Shown here one piece after another: positions 53,168 through 64,000 of a stretch of DNA of 64,000 nt. How positions within the stretch are numbered: the stretch's first letter is position 1; every line of letters starts with the position of its first letter. The notes under the pieces were generated by a model. The model worked only from the letters and a program-made list of their open reading frames with translations, searched no databases and was not told the DNA's origin. A program made the translations under genes and the position numbers. This DNA comes from Diplolepis rosae. Its lineage: Eukaryota; Arthropoda; Insecta; Hymenoptera; Diplolepididae. The stretch is taken from positions 9,496,001-9,560,000 of the forward strand of contig JAPYXD010000308.1 of NCBI GenBank assembly GCA_030998225.1. Direction: 5' to 3'.

Positions 53168-53858
53168 CCTGTAAAATACCGCTTCACAATCCCGACTTAT
53201 GTCGCGAGAAGTCCCAGGAAACCCACAAAAACCTGAGAATAGATTGCAGCCTTTCCCTATCCCGATACATAAATTATAATTAAACGAGTCTATAAAATTC
53301 ATTCAAGAAAAGTTGTCACAATTTTCAAATTCACTTCATTCACGCGCGCACTCTTAAAATTTTTTATTTTTATTTTATTTATAATTTCCTATCTGATAAA
53401 TCCAATTATCACTAATATCCTCAATTTGGAAAATTGCGATAAGAGAGATAGACAATAAAAGGCAGAATTTAGACCAAATAAAAAAGGAGACTTACCATTC
53501 TGCATACAACATTGATCATACGAATTCTTGTTAATCCATTTAATGCACCTTTCACTTATTATCGAAAATGCCTTTAATTCACTTCCGCACTAACACTATT
53601 CGGGTTTCAGATCGATGTCCTCTACTTGCGGTTCGTCGATTCCCTGGTCACGAAGGTGAAGTATGTCACGAATTTGGCCTCTGGATCCAGATCTGCTTCT
53701 GCTTCCCGTGATCCTGGGGTCCAACGTTGGATTGCACTTCACGTACAACCGCACTGAGCGTTGGATTCGCAGATTTGCGGACCTTTGTTTTCCTTTGTTT
53801 TCCTTTTTATGTTGTTCAGGTATTAATTGCGTTTTTTTTTGTAATATCCTCTAAAATC
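53168..53858. other. Interior between the LTR-like repeats, no gene seen
   Basis: Mostly non-coding. 53580-53815 is less AT-rich and contains diverged direct words (GTGAAGTATG/GCACTTCACGTA, CGTTGGATT twice). No recognised domain. Confidence 0.4.
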
Positions 53859-54056
53859 TATAAGTAAGAGACTCGATCGATGTAGGAAAGTGCCAATAGA
53901 AAATGAAAAGACCAAGTATCTTCACAGGTCAAAGTGGCGACGTTTTGTTGGCCAAACTCATCAGACTAATTTATTGAAAAATCAAATCATTAAAAATCAC
54001 TAGCACATACAAGTAAAATACATTTATGGTTACATCGATCGAGTCTCTTACTTATA
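53859..54056 (-). mobile_element. 198-bp unit with 26-bp perfect inverted ends and a hammerhead-like core
   Basis: 53859-53884 and 54031-54056 are perfect 26-bp inverted repeats (TACATCGATCGAGTCTCTTA inward from the right). Between them, on the minus strand at 53964-53939, is CTGATGAG, a small GTT/AAC stem, then AAAACGTC, parallel to the core at 35972-36008. The GAAA box reads AAAA. This looks like a terminal repeat unit of a Penelope-like element. Confidence 0.55.
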
Positions 54057-54061
54057 CTTAA

Positions 54062-54358
54062 TCATGGAGGGCGATAACTTCTACCATTCATTTTATCTTC
54101 TAAAATCCTTTTATTTTTATTTCTAGGTAGAGAGTTCCGATGAAAAGTGATCACTCTTTCAGGGTTGTTTCTCCGAGGTGATGCAGTTGCTGCTCCATGA
54201 ATATTAGAGTTTCCTGATTCACTTAATCTAGCGAAATCCACATAGATCCTGGTTAGATCTGCAACTTCACTCCTTTCTATGGCACATTTAAATTGTATTT
54301 CGAAATTATAAATTCCGATAAGAGTCAATAATAAATTTAAATTATTTAAATAGACCAT
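54062..54358 (-). CDS. 98-codon frame adjoining the inverted-repeat unit
   Basis: Minus-strand frame reading FEIQFKCAIERSEVADLTRI, YVDFARLSESGNSNIHGAAT and FHRNSLPRNKNKRILEDKMN, ending at 54062 against the 26-bp inverted repeat. It could be the end of a Penelope-like ORF or unrelated. The first residues lie in the LTR-like repeat, so the true start is unknown. No domain recognised. Confidence 0.3.
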   Translation of the reverse strand: MVYLNNLNLLLTLIGIYNFEIQFKCAIERSEVADLTRIYVDFARLSESGNSNIHGAATASPRRNNPERVITFHRNSLPRNKNKRILEDKMNGRSYRPP

Positions 54359-54826
54359 CGGTAGGTCTTATAAAAATAAGAACGGTATAAAATAAACTTC
54401 AAATAAATAAATTGTATTTATCAAAGATTTTATTATAGTTCAACAAATCGGAGACCAACTCGAGAACGAACTTCTCGAGTCGAAGGTAAGGAAAAATCTG
54501 ATCTTATTTTTTTACACTACAAGGGATACTTTCGAGTACAAAAACCTCTCCTAAAAGAAATCCCCACTTAGCGGTCGAGTCGTAGAGGGGTTGAACAAAG
54601 ACGTCAAACTTGCATACACTGCGGTTCGTCTATATCGCCTGGCCGGCGTGTCATGTGAAAGATCTCAAATTTCACTTGACATCCCTTTAACTCAAGAGGT
54701 CCATTTCTGGTCATGTCGCGTTCGAACTTTCAATCCTCTCATAAATCTTTCTTTTATGATCGTTCTGGAGTTTTTCTTTTTATTATTTGAATCATAAAAC
54801 AAATGCTTCAGTATATTTTAAATATG
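54340..54826 (+). repeat. 487-bp LTR-like direct repeat, copy 2
   Basis: Partner of 52681-53167. The sequence upstream differs from that of copy 1, so its 5' end is a breakpoint. The following 360 bp are AT-rich with no gene. Confidence 0.65.
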
Positions 54827-55194
54827 AGAATCTAAGAGCTTATTCTCAGATCTACTTCTTAGAGTAATAAATTAACATGAATTTATTACTTTCTCATAAC
54901 ATGTTTTTAAACTCTCGAGAACGATCTGCTTTATTTTAAAACGAAAGACTTTTTTGGACAGACCTATAAACTTAATAAGTAATCGCTTACAATATTACAG
55001 CTATACATATTTCTTAAAATTAAAGTCTCTCAATTTCTCTTTTATTGATCAAATTCTGCCATATATCATAAATTATGTGAAATATATTAACATTATTACT
55101 TAAAATAAATAATCAAATATCTTTGTCTCCTTTTAAAAACAAAATAGAGAAATTTCAATTCGCGCGCGCTTTTCTCTCCGCGACTCATGGTTAG

Positions 55195-55345
55195 TGATGC
55201 AATATCAATATCGAAATATCGGAAATATCGATATTTGCCTCTTGATATTTCGATATTTCATATCGATATTTTACATACCGATATTCGATATGGAATATCG
55301 ATATTTTCCCCAAAACCGATATTTTTCCTGATCGATATTTAACAT
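55195..55345. repeat. ATATCGAT-type low-complexity palindromic repeat
   Basis: About 150 bp of overlapping words ATATCGATATT, CGAAATATCGG and CATATCGATA. It begins TAGTGATGCAATATC, reminiscent of hAT termini, but I find no matching far end. The region 55350-56140 has AT-rich sequence and no convincing gene. Confidence 0.6.
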
Positions 55346-56144
55346 TTAATTGGAAATAGTAGAATCCGTTGCCGACAGGAATTAAAAAAGAATTGTATTC
55401 ACATTGTAGCACACTTTATGGAAGAAGTCAGTGACAGAACAAAGACTAATAAAATCTACATGTACACACGTCACGCGGTTGCCCGAGCCGGTTGCTTGCT
55501 CGCAATTGTTCTTTTGATTGTTAGCAAATGTAAGAATTGTTGTTAACATGTTCTCAAATCGCAAAACTCGGCACAAGTTTCCAATTCCTGAAATTATTTT
55601 TTTATAAAATTCTGATTTTTTTATTCCGAATTTTTTAAAAATATTTTTAAAATTATGGGTTCGGAATTACAGCAAAGCAATGAAATTTGTATTTGTTACT
55701 CAATAAAAATTTTATTGACCTGTAAAGATGTAGAAAAACATTTATTTTTGTAAATTCAAATTTTTTTTGGTTTTTTGTTTTTTTCGAAAAGCGGGCAAAG
55801 TTGCGAAATTTCTGCTAGCAGCACAAAATTGAGTGCACTTGAGAGTACCTAGCACAACTGTCAGTTTTATGTTACGGCAAAGTTGCGGTTCTAGCAAAAA
55901 AAAGTTCTTCAAAATTTACAGTCGTAATTTTTGATTTTTCAAAAAATCGTTTGCGGCACAAATCAGCACAACTGTAGCACAACTGAGCACAACTTTTATT
56001 TTCTGAAAATATTATGTTTTTGGTTCTAACTTCCAGGACATTAAAAATACAGTATTCTATTTTTGTTCCATGCGTTTTTAAAATTTTCTGTATCAGTTCT
56101 CATAAATTTTGTCAATAAAAATATTGAACATGTAAAATAGTTAA

Positions 56145-56872
56145 GGGGGTCGTCTACCTTCTAGCCGAGAATCTTAGCCTATTTCTGGGAATGAATTGCA
56201 AAAACACTACCAAAGATATTCACGCCAGTTAAAATTTTTTGTACTATTACATGTTTTTCTTCGAAAACATCTATTTTTCACTTGATAATAAATGCATCCG
56301 CGACCTTGGAACGTCCTTGACCTCAACGCTGCAGAAATGTCATTAAGAACTTTGTGGTAAGACTTTGGCCATTAAAATTGTCTGAAACCAATAAAATGAA
56401 ATATTTCTGTAATCTGTGTTACATTGGCTATGTTTTCCCAGAGCCGATTTTTTCTATTGTAAAATGTGTTTATATTATGCAATTTTTCTTGAAAAAATTC
56501 GATTTTTGACCTGTTTTTTGACCTATTAGAGCTTGTTAAAATTCAACAAAGTAAAAATTTGAAAATCGACTCTAGGAAAACATAGCTATATGTTTATTGA
56601 ATAACTGAAAAAAAATTTGATAAAATTCTATTAATATTTCTAGAAGAAGTCATACCACAAAGTTTGAAAAATGCAACTTTTGGGAAATCACGTTTCAAGA
56701 TAAATGACAGTGTAAAATATGATTTGAGAAACTTATGATTTAATCGACAATACCTACGTAAGAAAGCGTACTTCAAAAAATCCCTCATGTGGCGTGTTCC
56801 TTATAACATCTACATTCAAAATATGCAAAAAAAAAAAACGATTTTTCCAAACCGCGAAGGTAGACGTCCCCT
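56145..56872. mobile_element. TTAA-flanked hairpin MITE, 728 bp
   Basis: Left end GGGGGTCGTCTACCTTC after TTAA (56141-56144). The right end, read inward, is AGGGGACGTCTACCTTC before TTAA (56873-56876). Interior inverted words (ACTTTGTGGTAAGAC with AGTCATACCACAAAGT; TTTCCCAGAGCCGATTTT with GAAAATCGACTCTAGGAAAA) show that most of it folds into one imperfect hairpin. TTAA flanks suggest mobilisation by a piggyBac-type transposase. No gene. Confidence 0.75.
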
Positions 56873-57269
56873 TTAATTAAGTTAAGTTCTTAATTTTTTG
56901 TATCTTGATAAATAAAAAAAATCTGCTCGCTCCGCGGGCACATTCTCATCGCGCCCCTAGGGCGCGCGATTTGATCGTCGCGCTCGGTCTTGTGCTCTTC
57001 GCATACGTTTAAGTTTATTTCTTATAATTTAATATTGACGCTCAAACCAATTTAATGATATTACAGATGATGTAAATTAGTCATTTTCTCAAATTCACTA
57101 AGTTTCTTTTTCAGTTTAAGTGAAACAGGAAATTCAATTTACTTAAGGCTCTATCGGCCTTAAGGAACACATTCTCATCATGACACTCGCGCTTCGCGCT
57201 CGATTTTCTGTACGCATTTTTGCAACTTTTTAATAAATTACATGATTATTGATAAATTTATTTTTTTAC
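56873..57269. other. Non-coding stretch, no gene seen
   Basis: AT-rich with two less AT-rich patches (CGCGCCCCTAGGGCGCGCGA near 56951; GCGCTTCGCGCTCG near 57188). No protein-like frame. Confidence 0.4.
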
Positions 57270-57900
57270 AAATATCTCAAAAAGGAAAAACAATCTTAGA
57301 CTTTATTTAAGGAAACGATTTTGCAGAACAACGCTTATTTCGTATCTCACATATTTTGGTGAAAAAAATCGAATTTTTTCAATATTAAAAATTAAAAAAT
57401 TAAAATATACTTCCTGTCGAGAAATTTCTCGATAAGAATGTGTAGACCTTATTTAGCCAAACAATTTTTCATCTAAAAGTTTTTTTTGTATCTCATATAT
57501 TTTGTCTAAAAAATGGAATTCTTGAATTTTAATCGTATTTTTTGGAATTGAAACGAAAAATATATGTTTTTTCAGAAACTGTGTGAGACAAAATTTGTAG
57601 ATCTTTCTGAAACGAACAACTTTGTATTCTTACGTTTTTTGTATTTCACATATTATTGTTAAAAAATTGAATTTTGGATTTTCAATGGTTTTTTTTTAAA
57701 TTAAAAAGAAAAATATGCATCTTATGAAAAAATGTTACAATTCAAATTTGTAGGTCTTTATGTAAAAAATAATATTGTGTCATAATGTTTTTTCGTATTT
57801 CGTATAATTTAACTTGAAAATGGAATTTTGATATTGACTTTTTTCGAATTTGAATATGCTGTAACATTTCTAATTTTGCTTTAATCAAAAAATGTTATCA
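57270..57900. repeat. Imperfect ~140-170-bp tandem units
   Basis: Three or four diverged units, each with a word like TTTGTAGATCTTTCTGAAAC followed by TTTTTTGTATTTCACATATT and AAAATTGAATTTT. They appear to lead into the (GACA)n tract. Confidence 0.5.
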
Positions 57901-58121
57901 GGATAATTTTTAGAGATTTATGAGCACTATCAAAAACCAGTATTGAAATTTTTTATTTTTTTAAAAAATTATTTTCAAAAACACAAAAGTAGTGCTCAAT
58001 CCCTCAATTTTGATTGGATGTGGCTGGTTAACGAACTTGTCCTTACTTTTTCGGCTCCGATAAAGTGTATCAAAGCTGAATTCAATCTGATAATTCTGTC
58101 GAGAGTTATGCCGCACACGAC

Positions 58122-58178
58122 CTACAGACAGACAGACAGACAGATAGACAGACAGACGGACAGACAGACAGACAGACA
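58122..58178. repeat. (GACA)n microsatellite
   Basis: About 14 units of CAGA/GACA with single changes (GATA, GACG). It lies just after a GC-richer stretch (58070-58120). The following 58180-58975 holds no gene that I can support. Confidence 0.95.
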
Positions 58179-58976
58179 CTTTCGTAAAAACCCTTTTTTC
58201 TGACTCAGGGGGTCTCAAAACGTAAAGATTTGAAGAAAATTTCGAAAGTCATTTTTCACATAAAACCAATACCTTCTCATCCATGATCAGAATGTAAAAT
58301 AGATAACTGCACAGTGCTTACAGATCGTGGATGCAAATTACCTCCTCCACTTTACCATATTATTGAACAAGAATAATATTGGAAAATTTTATAGTATAGT
58401 TAAAGAACAACTTAAAAAAGTAATATAATTACAAAATTTTTCTAAATTATCTTTGACAAATTATTATTTTTTTCGATAAAATTGTAAAATGGAGAGGGTA
58501 AATTTGATCCACGATACAAGAACACTGTCACAGCAGTCGTTTTACCTACATTGAATTAAAGAAAATTATTTGTTTTACTTTTACATTGAATGAAGTACCT
58601 GAATTATTATTTAAAATATAAAAAAAAACTTTAATATCGATATTATATTGATATATCGGAAACTTACGCCGAGATATGGTAGGGCATCGATGGCCAGAAC
58701 TCGAATTTAACAGAAAAAAATTTTGTCAGAGGAACGCTAATTTCAGAGCGTACTCATATCAGCATGCAATGTAGGAAGACAAGAGTGGTGTATGGTTTCA
58801 AAAAAGCGTGAAAGTCGGTAAGGTAGGCAGGTTTTTAGAAAATAAAGAAACAGATGGCACGATGAATATATTTCTTCTGAGGTTACTACAGTCAGCTAAA
58901 GTATTCAGCGAAAATATTAATTTGAATGCGAAGAAGTATTAGTGATGATTTTTCAAAGAGCTCGTCATTGTAAGAA

Positions 58977-60011
58977 GTAAACCAGGTGATCTAAGTGCTT
59001 AAAATACACATTCCTCAGGGAAGTAAAGCTGAGAACAGATATTTAGGATACCTGGTTTATATTTCAGAGATCCTGTCATTTTGAAAATTATATTTAGTAG
59101 CTCAGGTGCTTGAAAAACATCTTCCTCAGGGAACTTAAGCTGAGAACTGAAAATTAAGATATCTAGTTCATATTTTAAAGATCCCGTCATTTTGAAAATT
59201 ATATCTAGTAGCCCAGGTGCTTGAAAAACATCTTCCTCAGGAAACTTAAGCTGAGAACTGAAAATTAAGATACCTAGTTCATATTTTAGAGATCCCGTCA
59301 TTTTGAAAATTATATAGTAGTCCAGGTGCATAAAAAACATCTTCCTCAGGGAACTTAAGCTGAGAACTAAAATTTAAGATATCCGAATGGTATTTCAGTG
59401 GTTCAGTCATTCCAAAAATTGTATCTAGTAGTCCAAGTGCCTAAAATACATCTTCTTCAGGGAACTTAAGCTGAGAACTGAAATTTATGATACCTGGATT
59501 ATATTTTAGAGATCTCGTCATTTAAAAAATTATATTTAGTAGTCCAGGTGCTTAAAAAACATCTTCCTCAGGGAACTTAAGCTGAGAACAGAAATGAAGG
59601 ACACCTGAATTATATTTTAGAGATCCCGTCATTTTGAAAATTATATCTAGTAGTCCAGGTGCTTAAAAACAACTTCCTCGAGGAAGTTTTGTTGCAAACT
59701 GAAACTCATGACATCCTGATAATGGTGTAAGTGTCTCGTTACTCTTATAATTATTCCTGTTAGTCCAGGTATTAAAAGTACATCTTCTTCGAGGAAGATG
59801 CTTTACAAACTAAAATTCATGAAACACCGATGGTGTTCCAAAGGTTTTATATTGCTTATAATTAATCCTGGTATTCCAGGTATTGAAAATAGATCTTCCT
59901 CGAGGAAATTTTGTTGCAAACTGAAACGCATTACACCATGATGATGTTCCAAATGTCTCGATATTCTTATAATTATTTCTGGTAGTCCAGATATTAAAAG
60001 TACAACTTCCT
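58977..60011 (-). repeat. ~111-bp satellite, minus-oriented block (about 10 units)
   Basis: CTTCCTCAGGGAACTTAAGC and variants recur at about 59010, 59121, 59233, 59343, 59456, 59567, 59679, 59790, 59896 and 60005, giving a period near 111 bp. The last four units (59679 on) are more diverged and carry CTTCCTCGAGG or CTTCTTCGAGG instead of CTTCCTCAGGG. Reading frames here are by-products of the repeat. Confidence 0.95.
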
Positions 60012-63000
60012 CGAGGAAAATGTTTTTTAAGCACCTGGACCACTAGATATAATTTTCAAAATGACGAGATCTCTAAAATATGTACTAGGTATCAAAAATT
60101 TTCAGTTCTCAGCTTAAGTTCCCTGAGGAAGATGTATTTTAGGTACTTGGACTACTAGATATAATTTTCAAAATGACGGGATCTCTAAAATATAATCCAG
60201 GTATAATAAATTACAGTTCTCAGCTTAAGTTCCCTGAGGAAGATGTTTTTTAAGCACCTGGACTAGTCAATATAATTTTAAAATGACGAGATCTCTAAAA
60301 TATGTACTAGGTATCAAAAATTTTCAGTTCTCAGCTTAAGTTCCCTGAGGAAGATGTATTTTAGGTACTTGGACTACTAGATATAATTTTCAAAATGACG
60401 AAATCTCTAAAATATGTACTAGGTATCAAAAATTTTCAGTTCTCAGCTTAAGTTCCCTGAGTAAGATGTTTTTTAAGCACCTGGAATACTAGATATAATT
60501 TTCAAAATGACGGGATCTCTAAAATATAATCCAGGTATCTTCAATTTCAGTTCTCAGCTTAAGTTCCCTGAGGAAGATGGTTTCTAAGCACCTGGACTAC
60601 TAGATATAATTTTCAAAATGACGAGATCTCTAAAATATATACTAGGTATCATAAATTTCAGTTCTCAGCTTAAGTTCCCTGAGGAAGATGTATTTTAGGC
60701 ACCTGGACTACTAGATATAATTTTTAGAATGACTGGACCACTGAAATACCATTCGGATATCTTAAATTTTAGTTCTCAGCTTAAGTTCCCTGAGGAAGAT
60801 ATATTTTAGGTACTTGGACTACTAAATATAATTTTTTAAATGACGAGATCTCTAAAATATGTACTAGGTATCAAAAATTTTCAGTTCTCAGCTTAAGTTC
60901 CCTGAGGAAGATGTATTTTAGGTACTTGGACTACTAGATATAATTTTCAAAATGACGGGATCTCTAAAATATAATCCAGGTATAATAAATTACAGTTCTC
61001 AGCTTAAGTTCCCTGAGGAAGATGTTTTTTAAGCACCTGGACTAGTCAATATAATTTTAAAATGACGAGATCTCTAAAATATGTACTAGGTATCAAAAAT
61101 TTTCAGTTCTCAGCTTAAGTTCCCTGAGGAAGATGTATTTTAGGTACTTGGACTACTAGATATAATTTTCAAAATGACGAAATCTCTAAAATATGTACTA
61201 GGTATCAAAAATTTTCAGTTCGTAGCTTAAGTTCCCTGAGGAAGATGGTTTTTAAGCACCTGGACTACTAGATATAATTTTCAAAATGACGGGATCTCTA
61301 AAATATAATCCAGGTATCCTTAATTTCAGTTCTCAGCTTAAGTTCCCTGAGGAAGATGTTTTTTAAGCACCTGGACTACTAAATATAATTTTTAAAATGA
61401 AGAGATCTCTAAAATATGTACTAGGTATCATAAGTTTCAGTTCTCAGCTTAAGTTCCCTGAGGAAGATGTATTTTAGGCACCTGGACTACTAGATATAAT
61501 TTTTAGAATGACTAGACCACTGAAATACCATTCGGATATCTTAAATTTTAGTTCTTAGCTTAAGTTCCCTGAGGAAGATGTATTTTAGGTACTTGGACTA
61601 CTAAATATAATTTTTTAAATGACGAGATCTCTAAAATATGTACTAGGTATCTTAATTTTCAGTTCTCAGCTTAAGTTCCCTGAAGAAGATGGTTTTTAAG
61701 CACCTGGACTACTAGATATAATTTTCAAAATGACGGATCTCTAAAATATGTAGTAGGTATCATAAATTTCAGTTCTCGGCTTACGTTCCCTGAGGAAGAT
61801 GGATTTTAGGCACCTGGACTACTAGATATAATTTTTAGAATGACTAGACCACTGAAATACAATTCGGATATCTTAAATTTTAGTTCTCAGCTTAAGTTCC
61901 CTGAGGAAGATGTATTTTAGGTACTTGGACTACTTAATATAATTTTTAAAATGACGAGATCTCTAAAATATGTACTAGGTATCAAAAATTTTCAGTTCTC
62001 AGCTTAAGTTCCCTGAGGAAGATGTATTTTAGGTACTTGGACTACTAGATATAATTTTCAAAATGACGGGATCTCTAAAATATAATCCAGGTATAATAAA
62101 TTACAGTTCTCAGCTTAAGTTCCCTGAGGAAGATGTTTTTTAAGCACCTGGACTAGTCAATATAATTTTAAAATGACGAGATCTCTAAAATATGTACTAG
62201 GTATCAAAAATTTTCAGTTCTCAGCTTAAGTTCCCTGAGGAAGATGTATTTTAGGTACTTGGACTACTAGATATAATTTTCAAAATGACGAAATCTCTAA
62301 AATATGTACTAGGTATCAAAAATTTTCAGTTCGTAGCTTAAGTTCCCTGAGGAAGATGGTTTTTAAGCACCTGGACTACTAGATATAATTTTCAAAATGA
62401 CGGGATCTCTAAAATATAATCCAGGTATCCTTAATTTCAGTTCTCTGCTTCAGTTACCTGAGGAAGATGTTTTTTAAGCACCTGGACTACTAAATATAAT
62501 TTTTAAAATGACGAGATCTCTAAAATATGTACTAGGTATCATAAGTTTCAGTTCTCAGCTTAAGTTCCCTGAGGAAGATGTATTTTAGGCACCTGGACTA
62601 CTAGATATAATTTTTAGAATGACTAGACCACTGAAATACCATTCGGATATCTTAAATTTTAGTTTTCACCTTAAGTTCCCTGAGGAAGATGTATTTTAGG
62701 TACTTGGACTACTAAATATAATTTTTTAAATGACGAGATCTCTAAAATATGTACTAGGTATCTTAATTTTCAGTTCTCAGCTTAAGTTCCCTGAAGAAGA
62801 TGGTTTTTAAGCACCTGGACTACTAGATATAATTTTCAAAATGACGAGATCTCTAAAATATGTACTAGGTATCATAAATTTCAGTTCTCGGCTTAAGATC
62901 CCTGAGGAAGATGTATTTTAAGCACCTGGACTACTAGATATAATTTTCAAAATGACGGGATCTCTAAAATATAATCCAGGTATCCTTAATTTCAGTTCTC

Positions 63001-64000
63001 AGCTTAAGTTCCCTGAGGAAGATGTTTTTTAAGCACCTGGACTACTAGATATAATTTTTAAAATGACGAGATCTCTAAAATATGTACTAGGTATCATAAA
63101 TTTCAGTTCTCGGCTTAAGTTCCCTGAGGAAGATGTATTTTAGGCACCTGGACTACTAGATATATTTTTTAGACTCACTGGACCACTGAAATACCATTCG
63201 GATATCTTAAATTTTAGTTCTCTGATTACGTTCCCTGAGGAAGATGTATTTTAGGTAATTGGACTAGTAAATATTATTTTTTAAAATGACTGGACCACTG
63301 AAATATCATTCGGATATCTTATATTTTAGTTCTCAGCTTAACTTCCCTGAGGAAAATGTATTTTAGGTACTTGGACTACTAAATAAAATTTTTTAAATGA
63401 CGAGATCTCTAAAATATGTACTAGGTAACAAAAATTTTCATCTCTCAGCTTAAGTTCCCTGAGGAAGATGTATTTTAGGTACTTGGACTACTAGATATAA
63501 TTTTCAAAATGACGGGATCTCTAAAATATAATCCAGGTATAATAAATTACAGTTCTCAGCTTAAGTTCCCTGAGGAAGATGTTTTTTAAGCACCTGGACT
63601 AGTCAATATAATTTTAAAATGACGAGATCTCTAAAATATGTACTAGGTATCAAAAATTTTCAGTTCTCAGCTTAAGTTCCCTGAGGAAGATGTATTTTAG
63701 GTACTTGGACTACTAGATATAATTTTCAAAATGACGAAATCTCTAAAATATGTACTAGGTATCAAAAATTTTCAGTTCGTAGCTTAAGTTCCCTGAGGAA
63801 GATGGTTTTTAAGCACCTGGACTACTGGATATAATTTTCAAAATGACGGGATCTCTAAAATATAATCCAGGTATCCTTAATTTCAGTTCTCTGCTTCAGT
63901 TACCTGAGGAAGATGTTTTTTAAGCACCTGGACTACTAAATATAATTTTTAAAATGACGAGATCTCTAAAATATGTACTAGGTATCATAAATTTCAGTTC
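60012..64000 (+). repeat. ~111-bp satellite, plus-oriented block (about 36 units, continues past the window)
   Basis: The same unit in opposite orientation: AAGTTCCCTGAGGAAGATG recurs every 111-112 bp from about 60117 to the window end. Variant units recur as blocks: GGTATAATAAATTACAG at about 60200, 60980, 62091 and 63538 (spacings 7, 10 and 13 units), and CATTCGGATATCTTAAATTT at several sites. This indicates higher-order repeats from unequal exchange. No coding content. Confidence 0.97.

Noticed and set aside
55195..58680. A 3.5-kb hAT element from TAGTGATGCAATATC to the ATATCGATATT word near 58630
   Set aside because: The far end does not match as a terminal inverted repeat and no target duplication was found.
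58999..59340. 113-codon repetitive frame in the satellite
   Set aside because: Arises because 111 is a multiple of 3, so the repeat keeps frame; no sign of translation and not open across the array.
58977..64000. CRISPR array
   Set aside because: Repeats are contiguous without unique spacers, in a eukaryotic context.

Overview
The window looks like a stretch of insect nuclear DNA (a hymenopteran or other repeat-rich insect is my inference), made almost entirely of transposable elements in various states of decay. The background is AT-rich, islands of higher GC coincide with LINE sequence, and I see no convincing host gene, rRNA gene, ordinary tRNA gene, operon or CRISPR array. The families present are typical of insects: R1-like, I-like and other LINEs, an env-bearing Ty3/gypsy element (errantivirus-like), Penelope-like elements, several mariners, a P-superfamily element with a THAP exon, hAT-type and TTAA-type MITEs, a Mutator-like fragment, and a large satellite.

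Layout. 1-1500: 5' part of a LINE on the minus strand. 2.2-2.96 kb: palindromic mariner remnant. 3.06-4.07 kb: dead Penelope-like RT. 4.39-6.41 kb: fold-back with a mariner remnant in its loop. 6.41-9.37 kb: R1-like LINE (minus) split by a 1489-bp TIR transposon. 9.35-9.85 kb: fold-back MITE. 11.08-11.69 kb: MITE built from dyadic CGTCGTAAACGACATCG-type motifs. 12.25-21.5 kb: decayed env-bearing gypsy element (protease, RNase H, integrase, env, PPT and probable 3' LTR). Its RT is replaced by a TIR element with a tRNA-like sequence plus a ~130-bp tandem array, and its env is split by a 710-bp element with an 8-bp target duplication. 23.19-24.47 kb: nearly intact mariner with one stop codon.

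25.4-48.9 kb is one dismembered I-like LINE on the minus strand, opened by successive insertions: an R1-like LINE (26.8-29.7 kb), a hAT MITE (30345-30995), a deleted mariner (32115-33042) and a 13,085-bp TIR structure (33116-46200) with a perfect 8-bp target duplication. That structure carries a P-superfamily gene with four recognisable 5' exons, a Penelope-like element inserted in that gene, and another LINE (40.0-44.0 kb). 49-55 kb: gypsy integrase fragment, second copy of the dyadic MITE, Mutator-like C-terminus, a pair of 487-bp LTR-like direct repeats, and a 26-bp inverted repeat enclosing a hammerhead-like core. 56.1-56.9 kb: TTAA-flanked MITE. 57.3-58.2 kb: imperfect repeats and a (GACA)n tract. 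58.98 kb to the end: ~111-bp satellite that reverses orientation at a perfect palindrome near 60011.

The genes do not work together as a pathway. What the window records is an order of events: several nestings are fixed by target-site duplications, so relative ages can be read directly.
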